NCBI GenBank assembly: GCA_017960905.1
Contig: JAGCYH010000020.1
Span: forward strand, 55,013 to 119,012
Source: Bacteroidales bacterium
GTDB lineage: Bacteria; Bacteroidota; Bacteroidia; Bacteroidales; Marinilabiliaceae
Direction of reading: 5' to 3'
Length of the DNA: 64,000 nucleotides
Made by a program: the position numbers and the translations under genes. The notes beneath the pieces were generated by a model. The model did no database searches, had not been told where the DNA came from, and saw only the letters and a list, made by a program, of their open reading frames with translations. Below, piece after piece: positions 19,675-28,756 of this stretch. Positions within the stretch are counted from its first letter, which is position 1. Every line of letters begins with the position of its first letter.

Positions 19675-19701
19675 TTCGGCATAGCCATTGGCTACGCCGA
19701 A
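19675..19701. repeat. TTCGGC-TAGCC hairpin between convergent genes
   Basis: TTCGGCATAGCC and GGCTACGCCGAA pair with one A-C mismatch around ATT. The core matches the palindrome at 9972-10001. It lies between the glycogen cluster and the oppositely oriented lipoprotein gene and may also terminate the latter. Confidence 0.5.
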
Positions 19702-19730
19702 AGAGGGGACGATTGAAGTATGAAATTACT

Positions 19731-20228
19731 CTATTTCAATCGTTTAAATCTTTTGCTCAGCGATTTTGAATTTATCAGGGAGTTGATTTCGTCAACCGAA
19801 ATACTCGATGGTGATGAACTAATCCAAAGTTCGGCAATTGGTTCATAATCAACAATTGATTGCTTCAGTTCGCCGAGCGAAAGCAATGCCGTTAACGCAG
19901 AATATTCTTTATATGTGTATTTTGTAAAAACACTATTTATGCCGATTCCACGGTTGTCAAGAAGATAACCTTTTGCCAATTTAGTTGGCAAAAGGTACAC
20001 ATCACCTGCTTTTACATCGGTCGGCGCAGGAAACGACACTATCATTTGCTTATCGTCAGACAACGTAATAGGCACATTGTAATAATAATCGCCCTTTGTT
20101 TTATAAATTACCACCGGACGTAAGGCGTTTACAGGCGACGATACCGATAGCGTATTATTCAGTTCTGCTTGCTGCTTACATGCAACAAGCAGAACTGACA
20201 ATAACATTACAAGACTTATCCTTATCAT
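19731..20228 (-). CDS. Small lipoprotein, candidate partner or inhibitor of the C10 protease
   Basis: A 165-residue product with a lipoprotein signal: hydrophobic residues about 4-16 and lipobox VLLVAC with the acylated Cys at 17. No known domain is recognised; the mature part is beta-rich (YYYNVPITL, MIVSFPAP, AGDVYLLP). Its start overlaps the stop of the protease gene by four bases (ATGA at 20225-20228), so the two are translationally coupled. Streptococcal and Bacteroides C10 proteases are known to have small inhibitors encoded next door; this gene is in the right place and of a plausible size. That role is inference from context only. Confidence 0.75.
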   Translation of the reverse strand: MIRISLVMLLSVLLVACKQQAELNNTLSVSSPVNALRPVVIYKTKGDYYYNVPITLSDDKQMIVSFPAPTDVKAGDVYLLPTKLAKGYLLDNRGIGINSVFTKYTYKEYSALTALLSLGELKQSIVDYEPIAELWISSSPSSISVDEINSLINSKSLSKRFKRLK

Positions 20229-22885
20229 TGCTTCGTGAATTTACGATGGGCTGTACCTTTATCTGTACGTATCTCAACAATATATATGCCTTTGTTTAGA
20301 GCAGAAACGTTGATTCGAGTATCGCTCGAAGTCAACACTTGCCGCCCTTGGTGGTCGTATATTACAATATTACTAATTGTACAATAGTCTGACAAATTGA
20401 TATTTAAATAATCAACAGCAGGATTCGGATAAACAGATATTTCTGATTGTACATCTATTGATGAAATTGCTGTATTTTGGGTGCGAGATATATCTGCGTA
20501 GAAATAATAAACACCTTTCTGGCCCCATGGATGATAAATACGTACATATATAGTACCACCATTTTTAGCCGACAAGACATCATATCTGTCGAGGTCATTT
20601 AGATTTTTACAGCTACGATATTCGTAGTCGAATCCTTCGAACCAAACCTCACCATCATAAGAATACTCTACAATAACATCATCAGTTGTTAATATAGATT
20701 CTAATGCTGGATTATCTGTTTTATTTATTACTGTTGCCTTTACTTCATAATTATATCCTTGTTCCAAATCAAATTTATAATAATCGACATCACCATGCTT
20801 ATGAAGATTGGCGAAGTGGGTTTCGTTATTATCGTTAATAACTGTTACTGCACAAGCATGATTATTCTCGTCAAATTCTAATTCGAACGGATATGCTCTG
20901 TCAATAATGTCGTTATCCTCATATTTGTCGGGAGCATAATCAACCACAACGTCAAAAAAGACCGGATTAGTACTACCATTGACTGCACCGGCTAAAGTCA
21001 ATCCCTCACCATTAACATACGACACATTTAGTAAGTAAGTACCTGGTTCGACTTCTATTTTACATTTACTGAATAGAATACTACTTGGTTGATTTGGTTT
21101 CAATGGCTGTTTTTGTTCGTAAGTTCCTAACGACTTAACAATCTCACCTTTTGTGTTTGCAAGCGAGAGTACATAACCTCCTGTATAATCTTCTACACCT
21201 TCATTTATAACACTTATAGTGCAAGTATATTCTTCGTCTTGTACAAATTCTGTTTTTAATAATTGCTCTTGTTTAAACTCGTCAAAAACAGAAATATCCG
21301 TATTTATAGATATAGGTTGTGAGTAGTTCACATCAAACAGAATAGCGCTTGACAGATCAATATTACCATCAACAACAGTCCAATCTTCTGATTTTTCATC
21401 TTTATACATAATAGCCGCCACATAATGATTACTTGGTACAAAACTAAAAGTTCCATCGATCTTAAAGTCCATTTCGCCTGTCTCGTAATTAGAAGGTAAA
21501 CTGAATTTTACTTCGTTAGATATATTAACGAAACGATAATCGAAATCGAATACGGCTACTGCAAACGAGCCGGTGAAATCATTATCACCATAGTTTGCTA
21601 CTCTTGCTCGATAATACGTATCAGTTCCCAACCAAAATAAATTGTTTTGATAGAGATTCTCGTCAAATGCCAACAAACTACTATCATACATTCGCAAGTC
21701 GTATTCCGATACTTCATAATTCGGCTCTACGCCAAAATATGCTTGCTGATTTTGTTTATAGATATGATTTTTATTTGCTCCTGTCTGTTCTTGATTTTCT
21801 AATTTAGGTATTGGTACTACATCTTTAGCATAATAATAACCATCACCTTGCCCATTCCAGCCCCAATTAAAATGGAAATGATAATTTGAATTGTCAACCG
21901 CATATCCATCACATATAAAAGCATGTCCCCCACCTTCGCCATATCCATAATAAAGAATTGGTCTACCAAGATTTAGCTCATTTTTCAATTTTTCTATCCA
22001 TTCTTCGTTGGTAAAGTTATTCTTATCCTCTAATGTCATATTCGGTGAATATTTAAAATACGTCATCATAGCATGCTTCACGTTTTTTGGGAATGCACTA
22101 CTTCCTCCATTTTCCGCCAATCCATAATTCATATCAACAGAAACACCACAATCATTCATTAACTGAGCAACTGCGTTGACTAAGCTTTCGGGAGAATTAT
22201 TGTATAACTGTACTGGCATATTATCCCAATCATAAACAATATCGCCAAAAATAGATGCTACTGTACCACAATTCTGCGATTTATATTCGTGGAATCCGAC
22301 CCCATGCTTTGGCCATTCCCAGTATTTCATAACTTGAGCCATGGCTGTAGCTACACAACCTGTAGCTGTCTGCTGGCCATCAATGTTCGGACAATTCACA
22401 TTATACCAAGGGTCCTGTCCCCACATAGTTTTTATTAAAGGCTCAACAACTGCCACACCGCCTTTATTTCCACCTACCTCGCCACTTTTCAGTTGTTTCC
22501 AATCTCTCGAAACTTCTCTATCGCTCTGGATATCTGTATTTTGAGCAGCTTCAATTTGCAAGTTATAACTATCAAACCATGCTTTTGCAGCGGGGGCTAT
22601 ATTGTCGGTTGAGAACTCGCCATCGGGCGAGTAAGCAAGAATCGGCCGCACACAATCATCGGCCGAAACAAGGACCCAACCACCTCCTGCATTGTTTACA
22701 ATGTATATATTACCTTCTTTCTGGCACTGATAATTAGTCAGTTGCGCACTTTTCAGACAGCCTCGTGCGGTCTGATTCTCCATAAATGTGGTAGCAACTT
22801 GTTTTGCTACAAGCGAGTCAATTGGCTCGGCAAACAACCATGCGGGCAGCATGGTTACCAAAATAATAGATATGCACTTTTTCAT
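20225..22885 (-). CDS. Secreted C10-family (streptopain-type) cysteine protease with T9SS sorting domain
   Basis: Extracellular cysteine protease zymogen. A signal peptide covers residues 1-19. A Spi-type propeptide follows (GGGWVLVSADD near 67-77, PILAYSPDGEF near 81-91). The C10 catalytic domain has Cys177 in QQTATGCVATAMAQVMKYW and His321 in GGGHAFICDGY, then HFNWGWNG near 338-345. The middle (about 380-800) is beta-sandwich-like. The last 75 residues (VYPNPAVDYLNINL, NVSALNKGIYIVEI) are a type A T9SS sorting domain, so export by the SprA system is expected. At 886 residues it is much longer than streptopain because of these extensions. It is markedly AT-rich compared with the glycogen genes. 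Both catalytic residues are intact. Confidence 0.92.
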   Translation of the reverse strand: MKKCISIILVTMLPAWLFAEPIDSLVAKQVATTFMENQTARGCLKSAQLTNYQCQKEGNIYIVNNAGGGWVLVSADDCVRPILAYSPDGEFSTDNIAPAAKAWFDSYNLQIEAAQNTDIQSDREVSRDWKQLKSGEVGGNKGGVAVVEPLIKTMWGQDPWYNVNCPNIDGQQTATGCVATAMAQVMKYWEWPKHGVGFHEYKSQNCGTVASIFGDIVYDWDNMPVQLYNNSPESLVNAVAQLMNDCGVSVDMNYGLAENGGSSAFPKNVKHAMMTYFKYSPNMTLEDKNNFTNEEWIEKLKNELNLGRPILYYGYGEGGGHAFICDGYAVDNSNYHFHFNWGWNGQGDGYYYAKDVVPIPKLENQEQTGANKNHIYKQNQQAYFGVEPNYEVSEYDLRMYDSSLLAFDENLYQNNLFWLGTDTYYRARVANYGDNDFTGSFAVAVFDFDYRFVNISNEVKFSLPSNYETGEMDFKIDGTFSFVPSNHYVAAIMYKDEKSEDWTVVDGNIDLSSAILFDVNYSQPISINTDISVFDEFKQEQLLKTEFVQDEEYTCTISVINEGVEDYTGGYVLSLANTKGEIVKSLGTYEQKQPLKPNQPSSILFSKCKIEVEPGTYLLNVSYVNGEGLTLAGAVNGSTNPVFFDVVVDYAPDKYEDNDIIDRAYPFELEFDENNHACAVTVINDNNETHFANLHKHGDVDYYKFDLEQGYNYEVKATVINKTDNPALESILTTDDVIVEYSYDGEVWFEGFDYEYRSCKNLNDLDRYDVLSAKNGGTIYVRIYHPWGQKGVYYFYADISRTQNTAISSIDVQSEISVYPNPAVDYLNINLSDYCTISNIVIYDHQGRQVLTSSDTRINVSALNKGIYIVEIRTDKGTAHRKFTKQ

Positions 22886-22995
22886 AATATTGTATTTTTA
22901 TTATTTCTCTTTATTTATAGATTTGTACATATTATACACACACCTAGTCATATCAGTTGAAGAATATCAGTCTGAAATTTAGTACAAAAATGTTC

Positions 22996-23208
22996 TTATT
23001 TTTCGGACAGACTGTCCGAAAAATCGTGAAAGAAATCATGGTTTAGCGCAACAGAAATCACCATTAGGAGTTCTGTATTAATGTTTTGTGATTTGAATAT
23101 TTCGTAAACAGCCGAGTGAGAGCGGTGTATCTGGTTTTGAAACCACCTGACACTTCGTCCCTGATTTTTAAGCTCCGACTTGATTCTCTCGCCAATATGT
23201 ATTCCCAT
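22996..23208 (-). CDS. Small XRE-like helix-turn-helix DNA-binding protein
   Basis: The 70-residue product has the layout of a minimal lambda-repressor-type HTH. IGERIKSELKNQGRSV is the first helix pair, then WFQNQIHRSHSAVYEIF as recognition region, then NTELLMVISVALNHDFF. Proteins of this type are common in Bacteroidales; their targets are unknown. It stands alone on the minus strand, 110 bases downstream of the protease gene's start. Its upstream region contains the structured element at 23256-23347. It may regulate itself or a neighbour, but nothing here proves that. Confidence 0.75.
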   Translation of the reverse strand: MGIHIGERIKSELKNQGRSVRWFQNQIHRSHSAVYEIFKSQNINTELLMVISVALNHDFFHDFSDSLSEK

Positions 23209-23255
23209 TACTGAAGAATAAAACCGTCTGACGAGATTCCGATTTCAGACAATGC

Positions 23256-23347
23256 AAAAAAAAAGCGTGGAATCTTTGTTCTGCCCGCTCCACTTTCTGA
23301 GGTCTTCGCATACCCGGCATTGTAGAAACGAGCAGCGAAAACCACGC
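23256..23347 (-). ncRNA. Candidate structured RNA or leader attenuator upstream of the XRE-like gene
   Basis: Read on the minus strand, GCGTGG (23347-23342) pairs with CCACGC (23270-23265) across about 71 bases. Inside, CTGCTC pairs with GAGCGG using one G-U pair. CCACGC is followed directly by nine T residues (23264-23256), the form of an intrinsic terminator. The element lies about 50 bases before the XRE-like start codon. It could end a small RNA or attenuate that gene. The surrounding 23209-23669 gap has no supportable gene. I have an unverified impression that this sequence recurs in other Bacteroidales. Confidence 0.35.
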
Positions 23348-23635
23348 CGTTAGTATAATAAAGGCACACTTTCAGCATGCACCGATACTACACAGCAACG
23401 ACCGTCTATCGCCACTAAGGTTTCTGACAATGCTCTCGAAAGTTGCGAAGTTTCAGAAAGTCAAAAACATAGCGTAACAAACGCTCAATATATTATAATA
23501 CAACACGTCAGCTATTGCCGACATGACTTACAAAAATAGTAATAAAAACTCTTCACCTCGTTCATTTTACCATTTTTTTTCTAAATATTTATCACTGCCT
23601 TTCTAACGCCATTTTGCTTTTTACATTCAGTTTTT

Positions 23636-23643
23636 TAACTTTG
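23636..23643 (+). promoter_or_regulatory. -7 promoter box TAACTTTG
   Basis: Exact TAnnTTTG box, 26 bases before the ATG at 23670, with a TTTTGC at about 23612 in -33 position. The promoter of the broken ATPase gene looks intact. Confidence 0.6.
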
Positions 23644-23669
23644 CGATTGGATAAATAAAAGAACAGTAC

Positions 23670-25256
23670 ATGGGTATTTATTTGAATCCGAACAATGTTG
23701 GCTTTAAGAAAGTATTAGCAGGCGATATATATGTCGATAAAACCATGTTTATCAGCACATTAAACAAGTTTATCGACAAAGGCAATGAGTATATCTGCGT
23801 CTCTCGCCCCAGACGTTTTGGCAAGACGATTACCACAAATATGATGTGCGCCTACTATTCAAAAGGCTGCGACTCTCGCGAAATGTTCTCGAAACTCAAA
23901 ATCGCGAAGGCGAAAAACTTCGACCAATATCTCAACAAGCTCAATTTCATTGCCATAGATATTGCAAGCGAGTATCAGAATGCCAACAAGAAAGAGAACA
24001 TGCTTGACAAACTGACTGATTTAATAAAAACGGAATTTGAACAACAATTTCCCGATATCAGTTTCAACACAGCAGAATCATTAGCCGATTGCATGCTTAA
24101 GGTTTACTCTGCTACGGGCGAGCAATTCGTCATCATACTCGATGAATACGACTGCCTTGTGCGCGACCAATACGGCACCGACCTTTTCACGAAATACCTT
24201 GAATTCCTCAACGGACTGTTCAAGAGCAACACACTGCGACCAGCCATAGCACTGGCGTATATCACTGGTATTCTGCCTGTTGTAAGAGACCGAGTACAGT
24301 CGAAACTCAATAACTTTGAGGAATACACTATACTCAACGCACACGAACTCGCTGAATATGTGGGTTTTACCGAGAAAGAGGTAAAACCGATCTGCAGAAA
24401 GTACAAAATCGACTTCGCAGAGTGTAAACTGCATTAAAACGGTTACGCGCAGAACGGATTTGATATATACAACCCCGAATCGGTGGTAAAATGCGCTCTG
24501 AGAGGCGAGATTTCGAATTACTGGGGCCGCACATCGACCTACGCGGTCATAACCGACAGACTTAAACACAATTATTTAGGCGCAAAAGAAGATGTCATAA
24601 AAATGCTATCAGGCGAAAGCGTCAAAGTGAACGTTACTAGTTATATGAACACTATGACCGACTTCGTAACGAAAGACGACGTTTTCACATACCTGATGCA
24701 CCTCGGCTATCTTGCTTATAATAAAGACAATAAGACATGCCGCATACCCAACTTGGAAGTGCGTGGCGAGTGGTACAATGCCATAGCAGCCATGAAAGAC
24801 TACTCATCGACCGACAAGATAATAAAAGCTTCAGAAGAACTTCTGAATCAGACAATTACGAAGAACGCTGATGCTGTAGCCAAGGCTCTCGACATTTCGC
24901 ACATACACGTTACGAGCAACCGTAGCTACAACAACGAAGACGCACTGGCGTCGGCCATTTATCTTGCTTACGTTTACGCGCTGAACCAATATACCATAGT
25001 GAAAGAGAAAGAGATGACGGCAGGCAAAGGCTTTGCCGATGTGGTATTCATTCCGGTGCTTTGCGACAATCCGGCCATGATAATAGAGCTAAAACACAAT
25101 GGCTCGGCAGACGGTGCGCTCGCACAAATCAAAAAGCGTCAATATTTTACATCGCTGGAACACTATAAGGGGAATTTGCTCTTCGTAGGTATCAACTACG
25201 ATGAGAAAGACAAAACCCACACTTGCAAGATTGAAGAGCTTGAAAAACTCGACTGA
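23670..25256 (+). pseudogene. AAA-ATPase/PD-(D/E)XK protein gene interrupted by one in-frame stop
   Basis: Same family as the gene at 7536. The P-loop-like SRPRRFGKT lies near residue 46-54 and the Walker B-like VIILDEYDCL near 151-160. After a TAA at 24435-24437 the same frame resumes at once with NGYAQNGFDIYNPESVV, the family's DGY...IYNP region. It continues to the nuclease-like C-terminus with FADVVFIP and MIIELKHNG. The stop stands where relatives have Tyr in the W-Y-D-G-Y motif, so a single-base change from a Tyr codon explains it. No frameshift is needed, and the downstream part keeps a clean reading frame, so inactivation is probably recent. A second product starting at 24483 is conceivable but would lack the ATPase domain. 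Confidence 0.85.
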
Positions 25257-25288
25257 AAAAAACCTTTTGAAATAGATTGTAAAAATAT

Positions 25289-25296
25289 TAATTTTG
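25289..25296 (+). promoter_or_regulatory. -7 promoter box TAATTTTG
   Basis: Exact box ahead of the coiled-coil protein and folE. Transcription should start near 25303, leaving a 34-base leader to the ATG at 25337 but only about 7 bases to the alternative at 25310. Confidence 0.6.
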
Positions 25297-25336
25297 CAGC
25301 GCTTTAGCTATGCTGAAGCGCACAAAATTACAAGCT

Positions 25337-26203
25337 ATGAACAAGAAAGTTATAATAATATCCGCAATAGCTGCCGCGATAATAGGCGCACTGGCGTACC
25401 TCTATTTCGACAGCCGCTCGGAGATGCAAGAGATGGTGGAGGTGTTCACCGAAGAGAAAGAGAACCTGCTCAACGAATATCAAGACCTGTATCTCGACTA
25501 CGACTCGCTGAAAAACCAGAACACCGACCTGAGCGACAAACTGGAGCTTGAACGCGAACGCATAGCGCAACTCAAAGAGGAGCTACAAACAGTCAAAGCT
25601 ACAAACGCACGCAGAATCAAAGAGTTGCAAGAAGAACTCACAACCATGCGCACTGTCATGCGCAGCTTCGTAATGCAGATTGACTCGCTCAATCAACGCA
25701 ACATACAACTATCGAACGAAAACAAAGACATGCGCACCAAAGTGGCGCAAGTGCAGCAATCGTACAAACAGCTCGAAAAAGAGAAAGAAACTCTGAGTGA
25801 GCAAGTTACAATAGCCTCGCGGTTAGAGGCGAACTCAATATCAGTCGAAGGACTGACGTACAAAGAGAAAAAGACTACGGCATACAAAAAAGTGAACAAG
25901 ATAAAAGTGTCGTTCAAAATAGCCAAGAACGTAACGGCGAAAGTGGGTATGAAGAACATCTACATACGCATCACACGCCCTGACAATCAGCTGCTTATGC
26001 ACTCGAAGAACGACACCTTCAAATACGAAGACACCAACCTCAACTACTCGGCCATGCGCGCCGTAGAATACGGCGGCGAAGAGGCCTCGTACTACATTAT
26101 TTACGACGTCGACAGCGGCGAGCTGATGGAAGGCTCGTACGATGTGGAGATATTCTGCGAAGGCGAACGCATCGGACAGAAATCGTTCACGCTGAAAGAC
26201 TGA
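25337..26203 (+). CDS. Membrane-anchored coiled-coil protein, conserved hypothetical
   Basis: The 288-residue product has one N-terminal membrane helix (residues about 5-22). A long Glu/Lys/Leu-rich heptad region follows (about 30-165) with repeated LKEEL, LQEEL and LEKEKE patterns. A beta-rich C-terminal domain (about 175-288) contains [28 protein letters not shown] and [15 protein letters not shown]. Proteins with this plan are common in Bacteroidales; no function is established. The domain may face the periplasm. It is followed by folE after 25 bases, probably in one transcript. The start at 25337 is favoured by the promoter position and gives a normal membrane anchor. Confidence 0.8.
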   Translation: MNKKVIIISAIAAAIIGALAYLYFDSRSEMQEMVEVFTEEKENLLNEYQDLYLDYDSLKNQNTDLSDKLELERERIAQLKEELQTVKATNARRIKELQEELTTMRTVMRSFVMQIDSLNQRNIQLSNENKDMRTKVAQVQQSYKQLEKEKETLSEQVTIASRLEANSISVEGLTYKEKKTTAYKKVNKIKVSFKIAKNVTAKVGMKNIYIRITRPDNQLLMHSKNDTFKYEDTNLNYSAMRAVEYGGEEASYYIIYDVDSGELMEGSYDVEIFCEGERIGQKSFTLKD

Positions 26204-26228
26204 CACAAAGCGATTTAACAACTTAGGA

Positions 26229-26852
26229 ATGAGCAAGATAATCAGCGCATCGGAATTACAGGACAGCACCGACATCTACGACGATGAGAAGACAGCCGAG
26301 CTGTCGGCGAGGTATCGCGAGATACTCGCGATACTCGGCGAAGACGTCAGCCGCGAAGGGCTGCTGAAGACCCCCATACGCGTTGCCAAAGCGATGCAGT
26401 TTCTGCTCAAAGGCTACAACGACGACCCCGAAGAGATACTGCGCTCGGCGATGTTCCGCGAGCAATACCAGCAAATGGTTGTGGTGAAGGACATTGAGAT
26501 ATTCTCAATGTGCGAGCACCACATGCTGCCTTTCTTCGGCAAGGCGCACGTGGGCTACATACCGCGCAACCACATCACTGGTCTGAGCAAGATAGCCCGC
26601 GTGGTGGAGGCGTACGCACGCCGCCTGCAAGTGCAGGAACGTCTGACAACTCAGATAAAAGATTGTATTCAGAAGACACTCAACCCGCTGGGCGTGGCTG
26701 TGGTGATAGAGGCACAACACATGTGCATGCAGATGCGCGGCATACAGAAACAGCACTCGTTCACTACTACGTCGGACTTCACTGGTGCATTCGCCAACAA
26801 CATTGCCACACGCGAAGAGTTTTTCAACATCATAGGACATCAGATGCACTGA
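26229..26852 (+). CDS. folE: GTP cyclohydrolase I
   Basis: Converts GTP to 7,8-dihydroneopterin triphosphate, the first step of folate (and queuosine-type) biosynthesis; a cytoplasmic homodecamer. The 207 residues carry the family signature. [18 protein letters not shown] (about 98-115) gives the zinc-binding Cys and His. [23 protein letters not shown] (about 118-140) follows, then the second zinc Cys in [13 protein letters not shown] (about 161-173). All key residues are intact and the length is usual. It ends 30 bases before a bidirectional terminator. Confidence 0.96.
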   Translation: MSKIISASELQDSTDIYDDEKTAELSARYREILAILGEDVSREGLLKTPIRVAKAMQFLLKGYNDDPEEILRSAMFREQYQQMVVVKDIEIFSMCEHHMLPFFGKAHVGYIPRNHITGLSKIARVVEAYARRLQVQERLTTQIKDCIQKTLNPLGVAVVIEAQHMCMQMRGIQKQHSFTTTSDFTGAFANNIATREEFFNIIGHQMH

Positions 26853-26882
26853 AAACGAGACGATTACAACATCAAAACATAC

Positions 26883-26923
26883 AATCAGCCGTATATACTG
26901 CTAAGCAGTATATACGGCTGATT
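26883..26923. terminator. Bidirectional hairpin between folE and the convergent lipoprotein gene
   Basis: Twenty-base perfect arms, AATCAGCCGTATATACTGCT and its reverse complement, around a single A. It separates two converging genes. Confidence 0.8.
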
Positions 26924-26945
26924 AACAAATAAATATCAATATATC

Positions 26946-27947
26946 TTACCAGTTTTTGAGCACTTCGAGAATGCTGTAAGCTTTGGTCTCACCATAAGAA
27001 TCCTTAAGCCATACACGGCCAATCTTCTTATCGACCTTTGTTACTGTATAGCCTGTACTAAAATGTCCGGCGAAATTTGCCATCACCTCATCGCCCACTT
27101 TGAAATCTTGTGAAAGCGGCACAAGCTGGCAGTCGGCACGGCGCACAACGCTTATTTTGCCGGCCCAGCCATCGACGAGGAGCTTGTCGTCGGTCATATT
27201 AATCAGAGTATAAATCTTGTAACTGCCGTCGGCAGTTACCATCACATCGGCACCGGGCTGCCACTCACCATCGTTGAGTTTGGTGAAGGTGTTGGGTTTC
27301 AGCTGTTCGTTGGCGTGTTGGTTGGCGAAACCTGTGCCGTCGTCTTTGTAGTTCATGTCGAGGTAGCAGACCTTAGGCGACGCCGGGTTCGAGGCGTCGG
27401 TAACGATGGCGCGCTCCATGCCCGAGCCGCTCTGCCACCAAGTGAGCACTATGTCGCCCTTCTTCACCGTCTGCCCTTGCGGCAGCGGTATGATGAGGGC
27501 GTTGGGCATTTCTACCTCTTCGAAAACGCCAGCCACGAGCGACTTAGTGTCGCCAATGGTCTTGAGCGATGCGTTGTAGAAGATATACGTTTCGTCGGCC
27601 GGTTTTTTCGACTCTTTGAGCTTTGTGGGATAGAACGAATGTATCGACAGAACAGCCTGACCTTCGGTTAGTTGCGGGTTTTTATTCCCTTCGGGGAAAT
27701 CCCAAGGGAAGTTGGTTTTGGGCTTAGCTGAGACGTTGTCGGCATCAGCCGATGCCGACAGTTGCTCGTCTGTCTGTTGTTCGCCGACCGAAGGGTCGGC
27801 GGCTGTCTCGTTTGAGAAAGCCTCTTTTGCCGCATTTTCGGCTGCTTCCTGCACAGCATCTTCGGCCATCTGCTTGAGCGAGGCGCCGTTGAAGCAGCCG
27901 CTCGTCAGCATCGCCAGCGATGCTGCCATCACAAAAACGTTTTTCAT
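26946..27947 (-). CDS. Lipoprotein with three SH3/Tudor-like beta modules
   Basis: The 333-residue protein has a lipoprotein signal (MKNVFVMAASLAMLTSGC, Cys18). An Ala/Glu-rich linker (about 20-75) follows. Then three related beta segments appear, each with a G-D/A-x-V start and a later V-x-L/D-G/D end: around VKKGDIVLTWW, then PGADVMVTADGSYKIY, then FKVGDEVMANFAGHFSTGYTV. This resembles small SH3/Tudor-like barrels that bind surfaces or charged polymers. The function is unknown. The ATG at 27947 is preferred over 27962 because it gives a clean signal peptide. It is convergent with folE across the hairpin at 26883. Confidence 0.75.
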   Translation of the reverse strand: MKNVFVMAASLAMLTSGCFNGASLKQMAEDAVQEAAENAAKEAFSNETAADPSVGEQQTDEQLSASADADNVSAKPKTNFPWDFPEGNKNPQLTEGQAVLSIHSFYPTKLKESKKPADETYIFYNASLKTIGDTKSLVAGVFEEVEMPNALIIPLPQGQTVKKGDIVLTWWQSGSGMERAIVTDASNPASPKVCYLDMNYKDDGTGFANQHANEQLKPNTFTKLNDGEWQPGADVMVTADGSYKIYTLINMTDDKLLVDGWAGKISVVRRADCQLVPLSQDFKVGDEVMANFAGHFSTGYTVTKVDKKIGRVWLKDSYGETKAYSILEVLKNW

Positions 27948-28067
27948 AATCATTCGTTCCAATTGAGCTTTAAGCGATAAAAAACTGAATTAAATGCACA
28001 AAAGCAGATGCGGAAGCCGCTCCGTACGGAACGACTTCGGACAGCATGTGCTTTGCGTAACTATTTG

Positions 28068-28751
28068 TTACATAACGAGTTTGTAGCCTTTGCCGTGAAC
28101 GTTGATAATTTCCACGGTAGGATCGTCCTTCAAGTGTTTGCGCAGTTTGGTGATGTACACGTCCATGCTGCGTGCGTTGAAGTAGTTGTCGTCGACCCAG
28201 ATAGTTTTGAGCGCGATGTTGCGTTCGAGCACTTTATTGGCATTGGCGCAAAGCAGTTTAAGCAGTTCCGACTCTTTAGTGGTGAGCTTGATAACCTTGT
28301 CGCCTTTGATGAGCTGCTGTTTCTGGGTGTCGAATTTGAATTTGCCCAGCACGTACACTTCCTGAGTTACCGACGCGCCAATGGTGCGTCGGAGAATAGC
28401 CTCGATACGCAGCAGGAGCTCTTCCATGCTGAACGGTTTTGCGAGGTAGTCGTCGGCACCGACTTTAAATCCCTGAAGGATATCCTCCTTCATGGTCTTG
28501 GCAGTCAAGAAAATGATAGGCACTTCGGCATTAAGCATTCTAATTTCCTTAGCAAGAGTGAACCCGTCTTTTTTGGGCATCATGACATCGAATATGCAAA
28601 TGTCATACTTTTTGGCAACGAAAGCGTTGTAAGCTTCTTCGCCGTTTGGCATTAAGTCGGTCGCATAACCCTTTGCTTGCAAGTACTCGCTAAGCAACAT
28701 ACCGAGGTTTTCATCGTCCTCTGCCAACAGAATTTTTTGCTCTTTTTCCAT
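28068..28751 (-). CDS. rprY: OmpR-family response regulator, RprY-like
   Basis: DNA-binding regulator of a two-component system. The receiver domain (residues 1-118) has acidic residues in LLAEDDEN, phospho-acceptor Asp55 in YDICIFDVMMPKKDG, the switch Thr in FLTAKT and Lys in DDYLAKPF. The C-terminal winged helix (about 130-227) shows LTTKESELLKLL and VDVYITKLRKHL-type motifs (SMDVYITKLRKHL here) with VHGKGYKL at the end. The kinase gene ends 6 bases upstream, so the pair is co-translated. A GTG six bases earlier at 28757 would overlap the kinase stop; the ATG is preferred. Resemblance to Bacteroides RprY is good but the exact regulon is unknown. Confidence 0.88.
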   Translation of the reverse strand: MEKEQKILLAEDDENLGMLLSEYLQAKGYATDLMPNGEEAYNAFVAKKYDICIFDVMMPKKDGFTLAKEIRMLNAEVPIIFLTAKTMKEDILQGFKVGADDYLAKPFSMEELLLRIEAILRRTIGASVTQEVYVLGKFKFDTQKQQLIKGDKVIKLTTKESELLKLLCANANKVLERNIALKTIWVDDNYFNARSMDVYITKLRKHLKDDPTVEIINVHGKGYKLVM

Positions 28752-28756
28752 TTTCA

